Of a stretch of 64,000 nt of DNA, positions 1-8,609 are shown in pieces. Under the pieces are notes generated by a model. The model did not search any database, was not told where the DNA came from, and saw only the letters and a list, made by a program, of their open reading frames with translations. Each line of letters begins with the position of its first letter. The first letter of the stretch is position 1. The DNA lies in assembly GCA_018825665.1 (NCBI GenBank), contig JAHJEG010000049.1, forward strand, positions 34,528 through 98,527. Reading direction: 5' to 3'. The position numbers and the translations under genes are program-made. Source of the stretch: a bacterium. GTDB lineage: Bacteria > Campylobacterota > Campylobacteria > Campylobacterales > Sulfurimonadaceae.

Positions 1-963
1 GTTCCGGACAAAAGACTCTCAGAACTTGCCAAAATCGTAAATCCCGAGCGTTTGCAGTATTCCACTTTAGACTTCGTGGATATCGCAGGGCTTGTAAAGG
101 GTGCGAGCAAAGGTGAAGGCCTTGGAAACAAGTTTTTATCCAATATACGTGAAACAGAAGTTATTCTTCAAATTGTACGCTGTTTTGATGATGAGAACAT
201 CGTACACAATGAGGGAAGCATAGACCCTTTAAGAGATGTTGAAATTATTGAAGGGGAACTTGTTCTTGCAGATATCGAAGTTTTACAAAATAGAATCGAC
301 AGACTTAAAAAGCAGGCCAAATCAGACAAAGGTGCTGCAGGAGTGCTGGCTGTGGCTGAAGAGTTGTTGGAGTTTTTGGCTGATGGAAATTTAGCCAGAA
401 ATTTTTCCGATACACAGAGTGATGCATACAGACAATTAAATAACGAAGTCAGGTTTTTAACCAACAAAGAGATCATGTACGGTGCCAACGTGGACGAAGA
501 CGGTTTGCTCGAAGACAATGATTATGTTTTGGCACTCAAAGAGCATGCGGCCAAAAATAACTGTGAAATTATTAAACTGTGTGCAAAAGTGGAAGAAGAA
601 CTGATAGGACTTGACGAGGAAGAAGCAAGCGAATTTTTAAGTGAACTTGGAGTGAGTGAATCGGGTCTTGATCAGATTATCCATAAAGGTTTTGATAAAC
701 TTGGTCTTATGAGTTATTTTACGGCAGGCGTAAAGGAGGTGCGTGCATGGACTATCAGAAAAAACACTACGGCTCCAAAAGCGGCTGCAGTAATCCATAA
801 TGATTTTGAAAAAGGTTTCATACGTGCAGAGGTTATCGCGTACAAAGATTTTGTTGAGCTTGGCGGTGAAGCAAAGGCAAAAGAAGCCGGAAAGATGAGA
901 CTAGAAGGTAAAGAATACATAGTGCAAGACGGAGATGTTATGCACTTCAGGTTTAATGTTTAA
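1..963 (+). CDS. ychF: YchF/OLA1-family translation-associated ATPase (5' end outside window)
   Basis: The reading frame is open from base 1, so the start lies upstream. The first visible residues read VPDKRLSELAKIV, followed by FVDIAGLVKGASKGEG, the G3 region of YchF. The TGS domain forms the C-terminus (EVRAWTIRKNTTAPKAAAVI to HFRFNV). About 320 codons are present against the family's usual ~364, so the P-loop and some 45 N-terminal residues are missing. YchF proteins bind ATP in preference to GTP and associate with ribosomes; family knowledge places it in the cytoplasm in translation and stress control. Identification is secure. Confidence 0.96.
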   Translation, partial: VPDKRLSELAKIVNPERLQYSTLDFVDIAGLVKGASKGEGLGNKFLSNIRETEVILQIVRCFDDENIVHNEGSIDPLRDVEIIEGELVLADIEVLQNRIDRLKKQAKSDKGAAGVLAVAEELLEFLADGNLARNFSDTQSDAYRQLNNEVRFLTNKEIMYGANVDEDGLLEDNDYVLALKEHAAKNNCEIIKLCAKVEEELIGLDEEEASEFLSELGVSESGLDQIIHKGFDKLGLMSYFTAGVKEVRAWTIRKNTTAPKAAAVIHNDFEKGFIRAEVIAYKDFVELGGEAKAKEAGKMRLEGKEYIVQDGDVMHFRFNV

Positions 964-1006
964 AAACATATAAAGAGTGATACGTAGTTTTTTGTAAGGA
1001 GTTTTT

Positions 1007-1606
1007 ATGGAATTAAAATATGTCGGTCCAAAACCTATTATTTCTCATACGGGTGTGGAGTTTGATAATAACAAGGATGATAAATTTGCTTACCTCGAAG
1101 TTGCCGTTGATCTTTTAAAAGCATTAAGTCATGACTACATTGAAGACAGAACCTATACCTACGAGACTGAGATATACAAGCTCTCCTCTGAGGAACTGCT
1201 TCATGAACTAAGAAAATACTGCCCAAATATAGATTCTTTGATGAAGAGAGAGAATCACGTCATCGAAGATGAGATACACCATGAAATACAAAGAGCAAGA
1301 GAGAGCTTGGTGCTTACAAGCATAGAAAAAGAGGTTCTCGAAAACAATATAGAAATGATGCACGATTACCTCATTCAAAGGTCAATCAATAAAAGTATAT
1401 ATTACTGTGCTATAAATGCTTTGGCCGAATTACTGAAAAAAGATCATATAGACCATATAATCGCACCGATGCTTCAAAGATTTATTCATGTTTTTCATTC
1501 AATCGAGGGGTGCCTAAAACTGCTGAAGACCCCAATTGACACAAAACTGGACATCTACAAAAAAAACGGGCAGCTCCTCGTAAGACTGCAAATCATCCAT
1601 ACTTAG
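1007..1606 (+). CDS. Conserved hypothetical protein, helical
   Basis: This 199-residue protein starts at an ATG after a good Shine-Dalgarno (AAGGAG). I recognise no domain. It has no signal peptide or membrane span and is rich in Glu, Lys, Ile and Leu, with a predicted alpha-helical middle (residues ~75-150) carrying His-rich stretches such as ENHVIEDEIHHEIQ and LLKKDHIDHII. It follows ychF by 43 bases on the same strand and may be cotranscribed. A hairpin terminator lies just after it. Composition matches its neighbours, so recent transfer is not indicated. Confidence 0.8.
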   Translation: MELKYVGPKPIISHTGVEFDNNKDDKFAYLEVAVDLLKALSHDYIEDRTYTYETEIYKLSSEELLHELRKYCPNIDSLMKRENHVIEDEIHHEIQRARESLVLTSIEKEVLENNIEMMHDYLIQRSINKSIYYCAINALAELLKKDHIDHIIAPMLQRFIHVFHSIEGCLKLLKTPIDTKLDIYKKNGQLLVRLQIIHT

Positions 1607-1611
1607 AGATA

Positions 1612-1660
1612 TTGAAGCAGTAAATTTTTTATCTGCTTCAACATGAACGCACTTGCGTTC
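1612..1660. terminator. Double-hairpin terminator between convergent genes
   Basis: A perfect 9-bp stem pairs TTGAAGCAG (1612-1620) with CTGCTTCAA (1633-1641). A second hairpin, GAACGC-ACTT-GCGTTC, occupies 1645-1660 and is followed by a T-rich run. The site lies between convergent stop codons (plus gene ending 1606, psd ending 1673) and probably works in both directions. Confidence 0.65.
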
Positions 1661-1672
1661 TGTATTTTAAGA

Positions 1673-2491
1673 TTATTTTATTTTTGCTATGGTCTGCCCA
1701 TATTTTACATTTTCACCGGCTTTGACATCCAAATCCAGCATATCTTTTTCAGCCAAGATAACAATCGTTGAACCCATCTCAAAACATCCGAAGTCATCAC
1801 CTTTGTTTAGATGCAAATTGTCATATTCATAGATACTGCAGTTTTGCGCATCGGCATTTGTTTTGATTTTCGGCTCAAAAGAAACCTGCATAACTCCTAC
1901 ATTCAGAGCGCCGACAAGAACCATAAAAAATCTTTTCTTCTCTGTTGTTTCACACATCAAGACAACTCTTTCATTCTCTATAAAAAGGTTTAGCCTCTTT
2001 TTTAGAGAGGGGAAGTTTACAGGATAAAGTTTTCCAGGAATATGAACAGCCTTTAATACTTTCAGGTTTAAGGGGATGTGGTAACGATGATAATCTTTTG
2101 GCGAAAGATAAAAGTTGACAAAATCGCCGTTATGGATACTTTTTTTCTCATCATCCGTAAAGTTCTCGCCAAGAAGCTCATCACATTTGTATCGCATCCC
2201 TTTTATCTGAAGTGCATACTCATCTTTTAGTTCTCCGCATTCAGAAATCAAAGAATCACACGGAGAGATAAAATCATCTGCATCAAGCGAATATTTTCTG
2301 TCCTCTTTTAATCTTCTTGTAAACAGGGCATTCAAACTGGCATAGGTACTTGGTGAATGGAATTCACTCATATCCAAGCCCATTAAATTGACATAGCTGC
2401 TGTTTACAATTTTTTGAAACCATTTCGGAAACTCTTTTGATGCAAACTTTCCGAAATTTTGTGAAATCGCCGATGTAATATGTTTTTTCAT
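1673..2491 (-). CDS. psd: Phosphatidylserine decarboxylase proenzyme
   Basis: The enzyme converts phosphatidylserine to phosphatidylethanolamine at the inner membrane. At 272 residues it has normal length. The self-cleavage motif appears near the C-terminus as FEMGSTIVIL; Gly-Ser (about residues 240-241) is where the chain splits and Ser becomes the pyruvoyl group. Upstream YLSPKDYHRYHIP is the conserved His-containing stretch of the family. The start follows GGGGAT. It is the last gene of the thiL-truD-psd operon, 21 bases after truD. Confidence 0.95.
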   Translation of the reverse strand: MKKHITSAISQNFGKFASKEFPKWFQKIVNSSYVNLMGLDMSEFHSPSTYASLNALFTRRLKEDRKYSLDADDFISPCDSLISECGELKDEYALQIKGMRYKCDELLGENFTDDEKKSIHNGDFVNFYLSPKDYHRYHIPLNLKVLKAVHIPGKLYPVNFPSLKKRLNLFIENERVVLMCETTEKKRFFMVLVGALNVGVMQVSFEPKIKTNADAQNCSIYEYDNLHLNKGDDFGCFEMGSTIVILAEKDMLDLDVKAGENVKYGQTIAKIK

Positions 2492-2512
2492 TTTATCCCC
2501 AATGTAGTATTT

Positions 2513-3586
2513 TTAAATAAGCTTGCGCTTTGCTATCTCTTCGACTAAGACCGTTGCATAAGAACCTTTAGGAAGTGTGAAGTTCATCTCGTACTGGGCT
2601 TCTACAGGCTTAAATCGCCCTTCCACCTCTGTAGGATATACCCAGGCGTATCTTCTTGCCCCATCGGCGTTTATCTGATCATCGAAATCTTTTTCTATAG
2701 TTCCCGCAATATCCGAAGATGTCCTTACTTTTTTCCCGCATAAAAGACCTGTGACCGTAATCCCGCGTTCATTGAATCTTTCAAAGTCATGCTCAGTGCC
2801 TTCAAAATCAAAAAGTCTGCCATGTGGATAATGTTCCATGATATCTCCGGATATAAGCTTAAACGGATGCTTCTGTTTTTTAAGTTTTTCAAGCTCATTA
2901 TTTGGCATATTCAACAAGGATTCAAGTTCTGAAATCTCAAAGCTCTCGATCAGGGTGTTTATCTCAAGTCTTCTGCTGAGCCAAAGATTAAACAAATGGC
3001 TTTGATAGGCACTGATAAGGAGTTTTTTTATCTTTGGATTACGCTCTTTTTTCTGACCCTTGGCAACCTGTTCGCCAAGAACATGATTATCTCCGTCATT
3101 TCCGAATCTCTGGTATCCAAAAAAGTTTGGCATACCCAGGTCCGATATGTTTTTCAATGCTTCATCTATCTTCTGAGCGGAAGTAGGATTCACTTTTTTT
3201 ACTTTAATATAAAATCTGTTGCCTTTTAAATGCCCTATTCGTATCTTGTTGTTATGATAATTTTTTGATACTATCTTTATATTTTCATGTTCGAACTTTT
3301 CAAGCGCTTCTTCATGTTTTTTATGTAAAGAGATATACTGTTTCGTCATTGCGTGCTTGTCTTTTAGTCCTGCATAGCCAATCTCTTTATTTTGAATACC
3401 CAGATATTTTGCCAATATGCCGATAAGCTCAAGCGTTGAGAGGTTTTTCTTTCTTACAAATAAGACCAGATGCTCACCCTCTCCAGACAACTCATAAAGA
3501 GGGATCTCTTCAACTACGAAGTCTCTTGGACTCTGCTTAAAATGAAAATCTATACTGGAATGCCCCAATGAATAAAATCTATCCAT
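2513..3586 (-). CDS. truD: tRNA pseudouridine(13) synthase TruD
   Basis: TruD isomerises U13 of some tRNAs to pseudouridine in the cytoplasm. The catalytic aspartate is in YAGLKDKHAMTKQY (Asp76), and the TruD signature NFFGYQRFGNDGDN lies at about residues 153-166. The 357 residues are normal for the family. The ATG follows AAGGTAG. The gene sits 9 bases after thiL and 21 before psd, an operon of unrelated housekeeping functions. Confidence 0.96.
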   Translation of the reverse strand: MDRFYSLGHSSIDFHFKQSPRDFVVEEIPLYELSGEGEHLVLFVRKKNLSTLELIGILAKYLGIQNKEIGYAGLKDKHAMTKQYISLHKKHEEALEKFEHENIKIVSKNYHNNKIRIGHLKGNRFYIKVKKVNPTSAQKIDEALKNISDLGMPNFFGYQRFGNDGDNHVLGEQVAKGQKKERNPKIKKLLISAYQSHLFNLWLSRRLEINTLIESFEISELESLLNMPNNELEKLKKQKHPFKLISGDIMEHYPHGRLFDFEGTEHDFERFNERGITVTGLLCGKKVRTSSDIAGTIEKDFDDQINADGARRYAWVYPTEVEGRFKPVEAQYEMNFTLPKGSYATVLVEEIAKRKLI

Positions 3587-3595
3587 TTTCTACCT

Positions 3596-4414
3596 TTAAA
3601 AATGATTCGACTTGCATCGATTTGTATATTTTGCTCTTCTTGAAGTCGCAAAAATATTAAGTTTTGTTCTGCTTGCTTTAGCCAATCTCAGGAGTGTTTT
3701 TCTTTTTCTCTTATCAAAAGCTACGAGCATTTCATATTCTTCGCCGCTACAGCCTATTCGCCTGGGCATTTTCTTGTCAAATTTGAACCCAAGTCTGTTT
3801 ACTGATGCAAGTTTATCCAAATCACTGAAAAGACCGTCTGAAATATCCATACCTGCACTTAAAAATCTTGTTGATTTTTGAATAAACCTGTCTTTTAGCT
3901 TAATATTTACAAATTTGGAGTTTGTGTGGATACTACCCAGATTCAAAAGTTTATGTAAATCTTTTTTTGATCTGCCGAGTTCTCCGGTATAAGCCAACAA
4001 ATCTCCCTTTTTCATGCCGCTTCTAAGTAAGGGACTATTAGTTTTTGAAATTATTGTGACCGTGATATCGAGCTTAGTGTTACTTATGGTATCTCCGCCG
4101 ATTATCTCAATACCGTACATTCGGGCAGCATCCTGAAATCCACATGCCAGCTCTCTCATCTCTTGTTTTGAGATACCCTTTGGCATAGCGACGCTCAACA
4201 ACGCATATTTGGGTCTGGCATTCATAGCTATTGCATCTGAAATATTCACAATCATAGCTTTTTTTGCTATCTGATGATGCGTCATCCATTTCGTTTTAAA
4301 ATGGATATTTTCAAAGAAAGCATCTTTGGAATACACAAACCCATTTATCAAAGCACCATCATCACCAATATATTTATTACTAAACTGTGATATAAAATAA
4401 TTTTCTAAATTCAA
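3596..4414 (-). CDS. thiL: Thiamine-monophosphate kinase
   Basis: ThiL phosphorylates thiamine monophosphate to the diphosphate cofactor. Visible family motifs are GDDGALING (N-terminal metal/ATP site), NISDAIAMNARP, GGDTISNTK and MDISDGLFSDL. There is no ATG near the N-terminus. An in-frame TTG at 4426 is possible, but a TTG at 4414 has a GGAAG Shine-Dalgarno six bases before it and gives a start close to the conserved ENYFISQF, so I prefer it. It is first in the thiL-truD-psd operon. The C-terminal tail is Lys/Arg-rich (KRKRKTLLRLAKASRTK). Confidence 0.9.
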   Translation of the reverse strand: MNLENYFISQFSNKYIGDDGALINGFVYSKDAFFENIHFKTKWMTHHQIAKKAMIVNISDAIAMNARPKYALLSVAMPKGISKQEMRELACGFQDAARMYGIEIIGGDTISNTKLDITVTIISKTNSPLLRSGMKKGDLLAYTGELGRSKKDLHKLLNLGSIHTNSKFVNIKLKDRFIQKSTRFLSAGMDISDGLFSDLDKLASVNRLGFKFDKKMPRRIGCSGEEYEMLVAFDKRKRKTLLRLAKASRTKLNIFATSRRAKYTNRCKSNHF

Positions 4415-4522
4415 AAAAACTTCCAAAAAAACGGTCTAAAACCTTATATTTCGATTAAGTGTGAATTAATCACTATCGATATAAAATAACACAATATTAT
4501 AACATTAGTTTAGGAAATTATA

Positions 4523-5728
4523 ATGAAACATTCAATAAATAAAATCTTTAACAATTTATCCTTATTCTTACTAACAATGTTGACAGTAGCTTCTATAGCT
4601 ACGCTTCTCATCTTTGAGAGCAATGCATCCCACTCAAAAATAGATAATCTGAACAAGCAAAAAGAGATAATATCTTCTTTGACCACTTTGGAAAAAAAAG
4701 ACATCGAGCTTGCCATAATTCAGTTTAACGGCAAAAGCATACAACTCCATCATGAGATTGAAAAACTAAAAAATTTGTATAAATATGACTACACGGGAAG
4801 ATATATACTGAATAATTCTCAGGAATATTTATCGGATTTGGACACACTAAGTGACTTGACTACTCAGTTTAATATGCAAGCAGGTCACTATTATACAAAA
4901 GATACAGACAAGGAAGCTCTCAAAAAAGAAGCCTTGAAAAATGCCTTTGATGCCATCAACACGCATATCAACAAGATCATTTTTAAAAACATAGAGTACG
5001 ACAAACAAAAATTTGCTCTGCTTGAGAAGATGTCACTGGCCTCCTTTGCCCTTATATTCATATTTACTATATGGTATCGCAAGAGATTAAACGCCATATA
5101 TCAAGATATCTTATTCCTCTATTCTGTCGATAAGAACAAAAAAGATTACACCATTTTTTCCGAGGAGATAGATGCCATATATCTCCGTATGAGAAGAAAG
5201 CCGGTCATAACCGACAATCCTGCGATGATAGACTCGCTTACGGGAATAAACAATGTCAAAGGTATGCTCAGGTCCTACAGTGAAAAGAAAGGGATGAAAG
5301 ACAGCAACTTTACATCCCTGAGTGTTTTGGAGATAAACAACTTTTCAAAGTCAAACAGGGCTTTTTCACAAGAATTTACACAGTCGGTTCTCAAAAAGCT
5401 CGCCTTTACCATATCTTTATATGAACAGGCAACGGATGTTATCGCCAGAACCGACTACAACCAATTTACCATAATTCTCTCAAGAGCCAGCAAAGAACAA
5501 TCTTTTAAAGATATTGATATCATCCGCCAAAGTATTTCTGAACTAAAATTCAAAACTCCAGACAAAGAATCTGTTCAGATTACAGTCAGCGGAGGTTTTG
5601 TCATAAAACCGAGCAATATCAGCCTTGACGAATCCATCAAACATGCCAAAGAAATTTTAGAATATGCAAAAACACATGGCAGAAATAAGATTCTGCAACA
5701 AAGAGACTTGACCGAACTTGATCTTTAA
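4523..5728 (+). CDS. Membrane protein with degenerate GGDEF domain
   Basis: The 401-residue protein has an N-terminal membrane span (~residues 10-30), a ~135-residue periplasmic sensor segment, a second span (~169-185) and a C-terminal GGDEF-fold domain. The fold signature DSLTGINNVKG is clear, but the active-site loop that should read GG(D/E)EF reads RTDYNQF. From family knowledge, loss of the Gly-Gly and acidic residues predicts no diguanylate cyclase activity, leaving a possible regulatory or scaffold role. It is monocistronic between divergent thiL and sdhA. Confidence 0.85.
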   Translation: MKHSINKIFNNLSLFLLTMLTVASIATLLIFESNASHSKIDNLNKQKEIISSLTTLEKKDIELAIIQFNGKSIQLHHEIEKLKNLYKYDYTGRYILNNSQEYLSDLDTLSDLTTQFNMQAGHYYTKDTDKEALKKEALKNAFDAINTHINKIIFKNIEYDKQKFALLEKMSLASFALIFIFTIWYRKRLNAIYQDILFLYSVDKNKKDYTIFSEEIDAIYLRMRRKPVITDNPAMIDSLTGINNVKGMLRSYSEKKGMKDSNFTSLSVLEINNFSKSNRAFSQEFTQSVLKKLAFTISLYEQATDVIARTDYNQFTIILSRASKEQSFKDIDIIRQSISELKFKTPDKESVQITVSGGFVIKPSNISLDESIKHAKEILEYAKTHGRNKILQQRDLTELDL

Positions 5729-5760
5729 GATGTTGGAGAAAGTTACATCCAATAATATAA

Positions 5761-5794
5761 GAGTTTGTAAAGTGTCTGAAATAGTAACAAACTC
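5761..5794 (+). terminator. Weak inverted repeat after the GGDEF gene
   Basis: GAGTTTGT (5761-5768) pairs with ACAAACTC (5787-5794) around an 18-base loop. There is no strong T tract after it, so a termination role is only suggested by position. Confidence 0.25.
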
Positions 5795-5846
5795 AAACTT
5801 CATATAAACAAAGCCAATATTTAACCTTTACAAAGTCTTCTAACGA

Positions 5847-5852
5847 TATAAT
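5847..5852 (+). promoter_or_regulatory. Candidate -10 box for the sdhABE operon
   Basis: A perfect TATAAT lies 35 bases before the sdhA start. No well-spaced -35 is visible, as is usual for Campylobacterota sigma-70 promoters. Confidence 0.4.
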
Positions 5853-5887
5853 CTGCATTATTTTAATTTCTTTACGAAGGAAAGTTA

Positions 5888-7600
5888 ATGAGTATTCCTA
5901 TTTATACTTACGATGCAATTATTGTTGGAGCAGGCCTAGCCGGCTGTGCTGCAGCTAGAGAGTTGCAAAACGCAGGAAAAAAAGTTGCTGTTATCACAAA
6001 ACTTCATCCACTTAGAAGTCACTCCGGTGCAGCTCAAGGTGGTGTTAATGCAGCATTCAGTGACGCAGACAGTGTAGAACTCCATGAGTTTGATACAGTA
6101 AAAGGTTCTGATTATTTAGCAGATCAGGATGCAGTTGAATTTATGTGTCAAAAAGCACCTGAAACTATTCGTTGGATAGAAAGAATGGGTGCAGCGTTTA
6201 GTCGTACGCCGGATGGTAAAATCGCTCAAAGACCTTTTGGAGGCCAATCGTCTCCTCGTGCATGTTATGCAAAGGACAGAACAGGCTTAACATTACTTCA
6301 GACCATCTATGAACAGGCACATCGCGCAGGTGTGAAGTTTTGGGATGAATGGTACGCTGCCGACCTTATCTATAAAGACGGAAAAGTATCCGGAATCGTA
6401 GCCTTTAACATCCGTGATATGCAAACAGTTATATTCAATGCCAAATCGGTAATGTTTGCAACGGGCGGATATGCACGTTCGTATAAGATAAACTCAAATG
6501 CTCATGCCAATACGGGTGACGGTCTTTCTATAGTAGCCCGCCATGGTCTTCCTTTGGAAGATATGGAATTTGTACAGTTCCATCCATCGGGTCTTTCCGG
6601 AAACGGTGTTCTTATTTCCGAAGCGGCACGCGGTGAAGGCGGTCGTCTTTTTAACTCTCTTGGTGAGAGATTTATGGAAAAATACGCTCCAAACGCTATG
6701 GAACTTGCATCTCGTGACGTTGTATCCCGCGCAATTATCAATGAGATCAGAGAGGGTCGCGGTGTAGGTCCGAGAAAAGATGCCGTATATATTGATGTAA
6801 CACACTTAGGAAAAGATCTAATCATGGAAAGACTTCCTGAGCTTCGTGATTTGGCTATCACTTTCTTGGGACTCGACATGATCAAGGAACCTATCCTTAT
6901 CTCTGCTACGGCACACTACTCTATGGGTGGTATTCCCGTGAATATTGCCGGAAATGTTCGTAAGAACAATGATGAGTTTATAGAAGGTTTTTATGCTGCG
7001 GGAGAATGCTCATGTGTTTCAGTTCACGGAGCCAACCGCCTGGGTGCGAACTCAGTTTTAGAAGCCCTGCTTTTTGGCCGTTTCGTCGGTAAGACTATGG
7101 TAAATGAGATAGAAGCTATTGAGCTTCGTCCTGCAACGCAGGAAGATGCACAAACTGCCTTGGATGAGATAAGCTGGATTCTTAGCAATAACGGTGATGA
7201 AACCGTACCTGGACTTCGTGAAGAGCTGCAGCAGTCTATGACGGCAAATGCAGGAGCCTTTAGAACAAAGGAAACCTTGGAAACAGCGATAAAAGATATA
7301 AAAGAACTTCGCAGCAGATATAAGAACATACGCATAAAAGATAAATCAAAAGTCTTTAATACGGAATTGCAAGAAGCGATAGAATTCGGTCACATGCTTG
7401 ACTATTCATTATTTATCGTAGAAAGTGCAGTAGCGAGAAATGAGAGCCGCGGAGCACACTTCAGAGAAGATTTTGATACTCGTGATGATGAAAATTTCTT
7501 AAAACACACGATGGCTTATATGGACGAAAATGGTGATATTTCACTTGATTACATGGATGTTGTTCTCGGCAAACATGAGCTTAAAGCTAGAAACTACTAG
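5888..7600 (+). CDS. sdhA: Succinate dehydrogenase / fumarate reductase flavoprotein subunit
   Basis: Flavoprotein subunit that interconverts succinate and fumarate. The Rossmann motif VGAGLAGCAAARELQNAGKK is at residues 13-32. His45 in RSHSGAAQGGVNAAF is the covalent FAD attachment residue of this family, and the active-site stretches HPSGL and ATAHYSMGG are intact. Its 570 residues are normal. The start follows GAAGGA. The protein begins directly with the FAD domain and has no twin-arginine signal, unlike MfrA (methylmenaquinol:fumarate reductase) of Wolinella and Campylobacter, so it should be cytoplasmic. It heads an operon with sdhB (18-base gap) and sdhE. Confidence 0.95.
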   Translation: MSIPIYTYDAIIVGAGLAGCAAARELQNAGKKVAVITKLHPLRSHSGAAQGGVNAAFSDADSVELHEFDTVKGSDYLADQDAVEFMCQKAPETIRWIERMGAAFSRTPDGKIAQRPFGGQSSPRACYAKDRTGLTLLQTIYEQAHRAGVKFWDEWYAADLIYKDGKVSGIVAFNIRDMQTVIFNAKSVMFATGGYARSYKINSNAHANTGDGLSIVARHGLPLEDMEFVQFHPSGLSGNGVLISEAARGEGGRLFNSLGERFMEKYAPNAMELASRDVVSRAIINEIREGRGVGPRKDAVYIDVTHLGKDLIMERLPELRDLAITFLGLDMIKEPILISATAHYSMGGIPVNIAGNVRKNNDEFIEGFYAAGECSCVSVHGANRLGANSVLEALLFGRFVGKTMVNEIEAIELRPATQEDAQTALDEISWILSNNGDETVPGLREELQQSMTANAGAFRTKETLETAIKDIKELRSRYKNIRIKDKSKVFNTELQEAIEFGHMLDYSLFIVESAVARNESRGAHFREDFDTRDDENFLKHTMAYMDENGDISLDYMDVVLGKHELKARNY

Positions 7601-7618
7601 AATAAGGAAGAAAGACTT

Positions 7619-8599
7619 ATGAGTACACATAAAATTACTACACAAAAAGTAAACTTCAAAGTATTTCGTTTCAATGCTGATGAAGATTATCTTCCGTATT
7701 ACGAAGATTATAACATGGAAGTAACTTCTGAAGAAGTTGTTTTGGATGTTTTAAACAGAATCAAATGGGACCATGACGGTAGTTTTTCTTACCGTCGCAG
7801 CTGCCGTCACGGTATTTGCGGGGCTTGTGCTATTAAAGTAAACGGCCGTTCAACATTAGCCTGTAAAGAGCGTATGCATGATATGACTGAGCTTTTTGGT
7901 GCAGAGTTGACCTTAGAACCTCTAAGCATTAAAAGAGCAGTAAAAGATATGATTATCGACAAAGGCGATTTTTGGGAGAAGCATGATGCTATCCATCCAT
8001 ATCTTATCTCTGATGTTGATGAGCACCCTGAGCATGAGCACCTGGTTACACCGCATGAAGCAGAAGAGCTTCTTGAAGCAGATCTATGTATACAATGTGG
8101 CGCATGTCATTATGCTTGTCCTGTTGTTGAAATAAATGATGACTTCTTCGGTCCGGCTGCATTTGCAAAAGCGTATCGTTTTGAAGCGGATGTGCGCGAT
8201 GACGCACACACAGAAAGACTTCAAGAGCTGCACGAAGAGAAGCAAGGCCTTTGGGATTGTGTTAAATGTTACGAGTGTGCTGAAGTTTGTCCAAAAGATG
8301 TTAATCCGATTGACAAGATTACAAAACTGCACCAGATGCTATTCAAAGAGGGAGTTGCGACTTCCAATGTTGCGACAAGACACGCTGTTGGTTTCTTACA
8401 TTCAATCAAAAAACATGGTGTGCTTGATGAGGGGGGACTTGTTCTGTATTCAGAGGGTCCAGGCATCGTAAAACATGTTCCGGTTGCATTAAAAATGTTT
8501 ACAAAAGGCAAAATTGTTATGCCTTGGAATATGCCAAAATCTGATAACCTTGATGAGATTCAAAAACTAGTAAAATCATCATCTACAGCAAAGTTCTAG
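7619..8599 (+). CDS. sdhB: Succinate dehydrogenase / fumarate reductase iron-sulfur subunit
   Basis: This subunit carries electrons from the flavin to the quinone side. Cys62, Cys67, Cys70 and Cys82 form the [2Fe-2S] site (SCRHGICGAC...LAC). Two ferredoxin-like groups follow: DLCIQCGACHYACP (Cys157/160/163/167) and DCVKCYECAEVCPKDVNP (Cys214/217/220/224). At 326 residues it is longer than classical SdhB because of a C-terminal extension, as in the SdhE-type complexes. Each start in the operon has its own Shine-Dalgarno (AAGGAAG here). Confidence 0.95.
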   Translation: MSTHKITTQKVNFKVFRFNADEDYLPYYEDYNMEVTSEEVVLDVLNRIKWDHDGSFSYRRSCRHGICGACAIKVNGRSTLACKERMHDMTELFGAELTLEPLSIKRAVKDMIIDKGDFWEKHDAIHPYLISDVDEHPEHEHLVTPHEAEELLEADLCIQCGACHYACPVVEINDDFFGPAAFAKAYRFEADVRDDAHTERLQELHEEKQGLWDCVKCYECAEVCPKDVNPIDKITKLHQMLFKEGVATSNVATRHAVGFLHSIKKHGVLDEGGLVLYSEGPGIVKHVPVALKMFTKGKIVMPWNMPKSDNLDEIQKLVKSSSTAKF

Positions 8600-8609
8600 G
8601 AGTAGCCAA

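Noticed and set aside
168..518. Antisense open frames across ychF and similar long shadow frames in other genes
   Set aside because: They mirror the codon structure of well-identified genes on the opposite strand and have no ribosome sites or recognisable domains.
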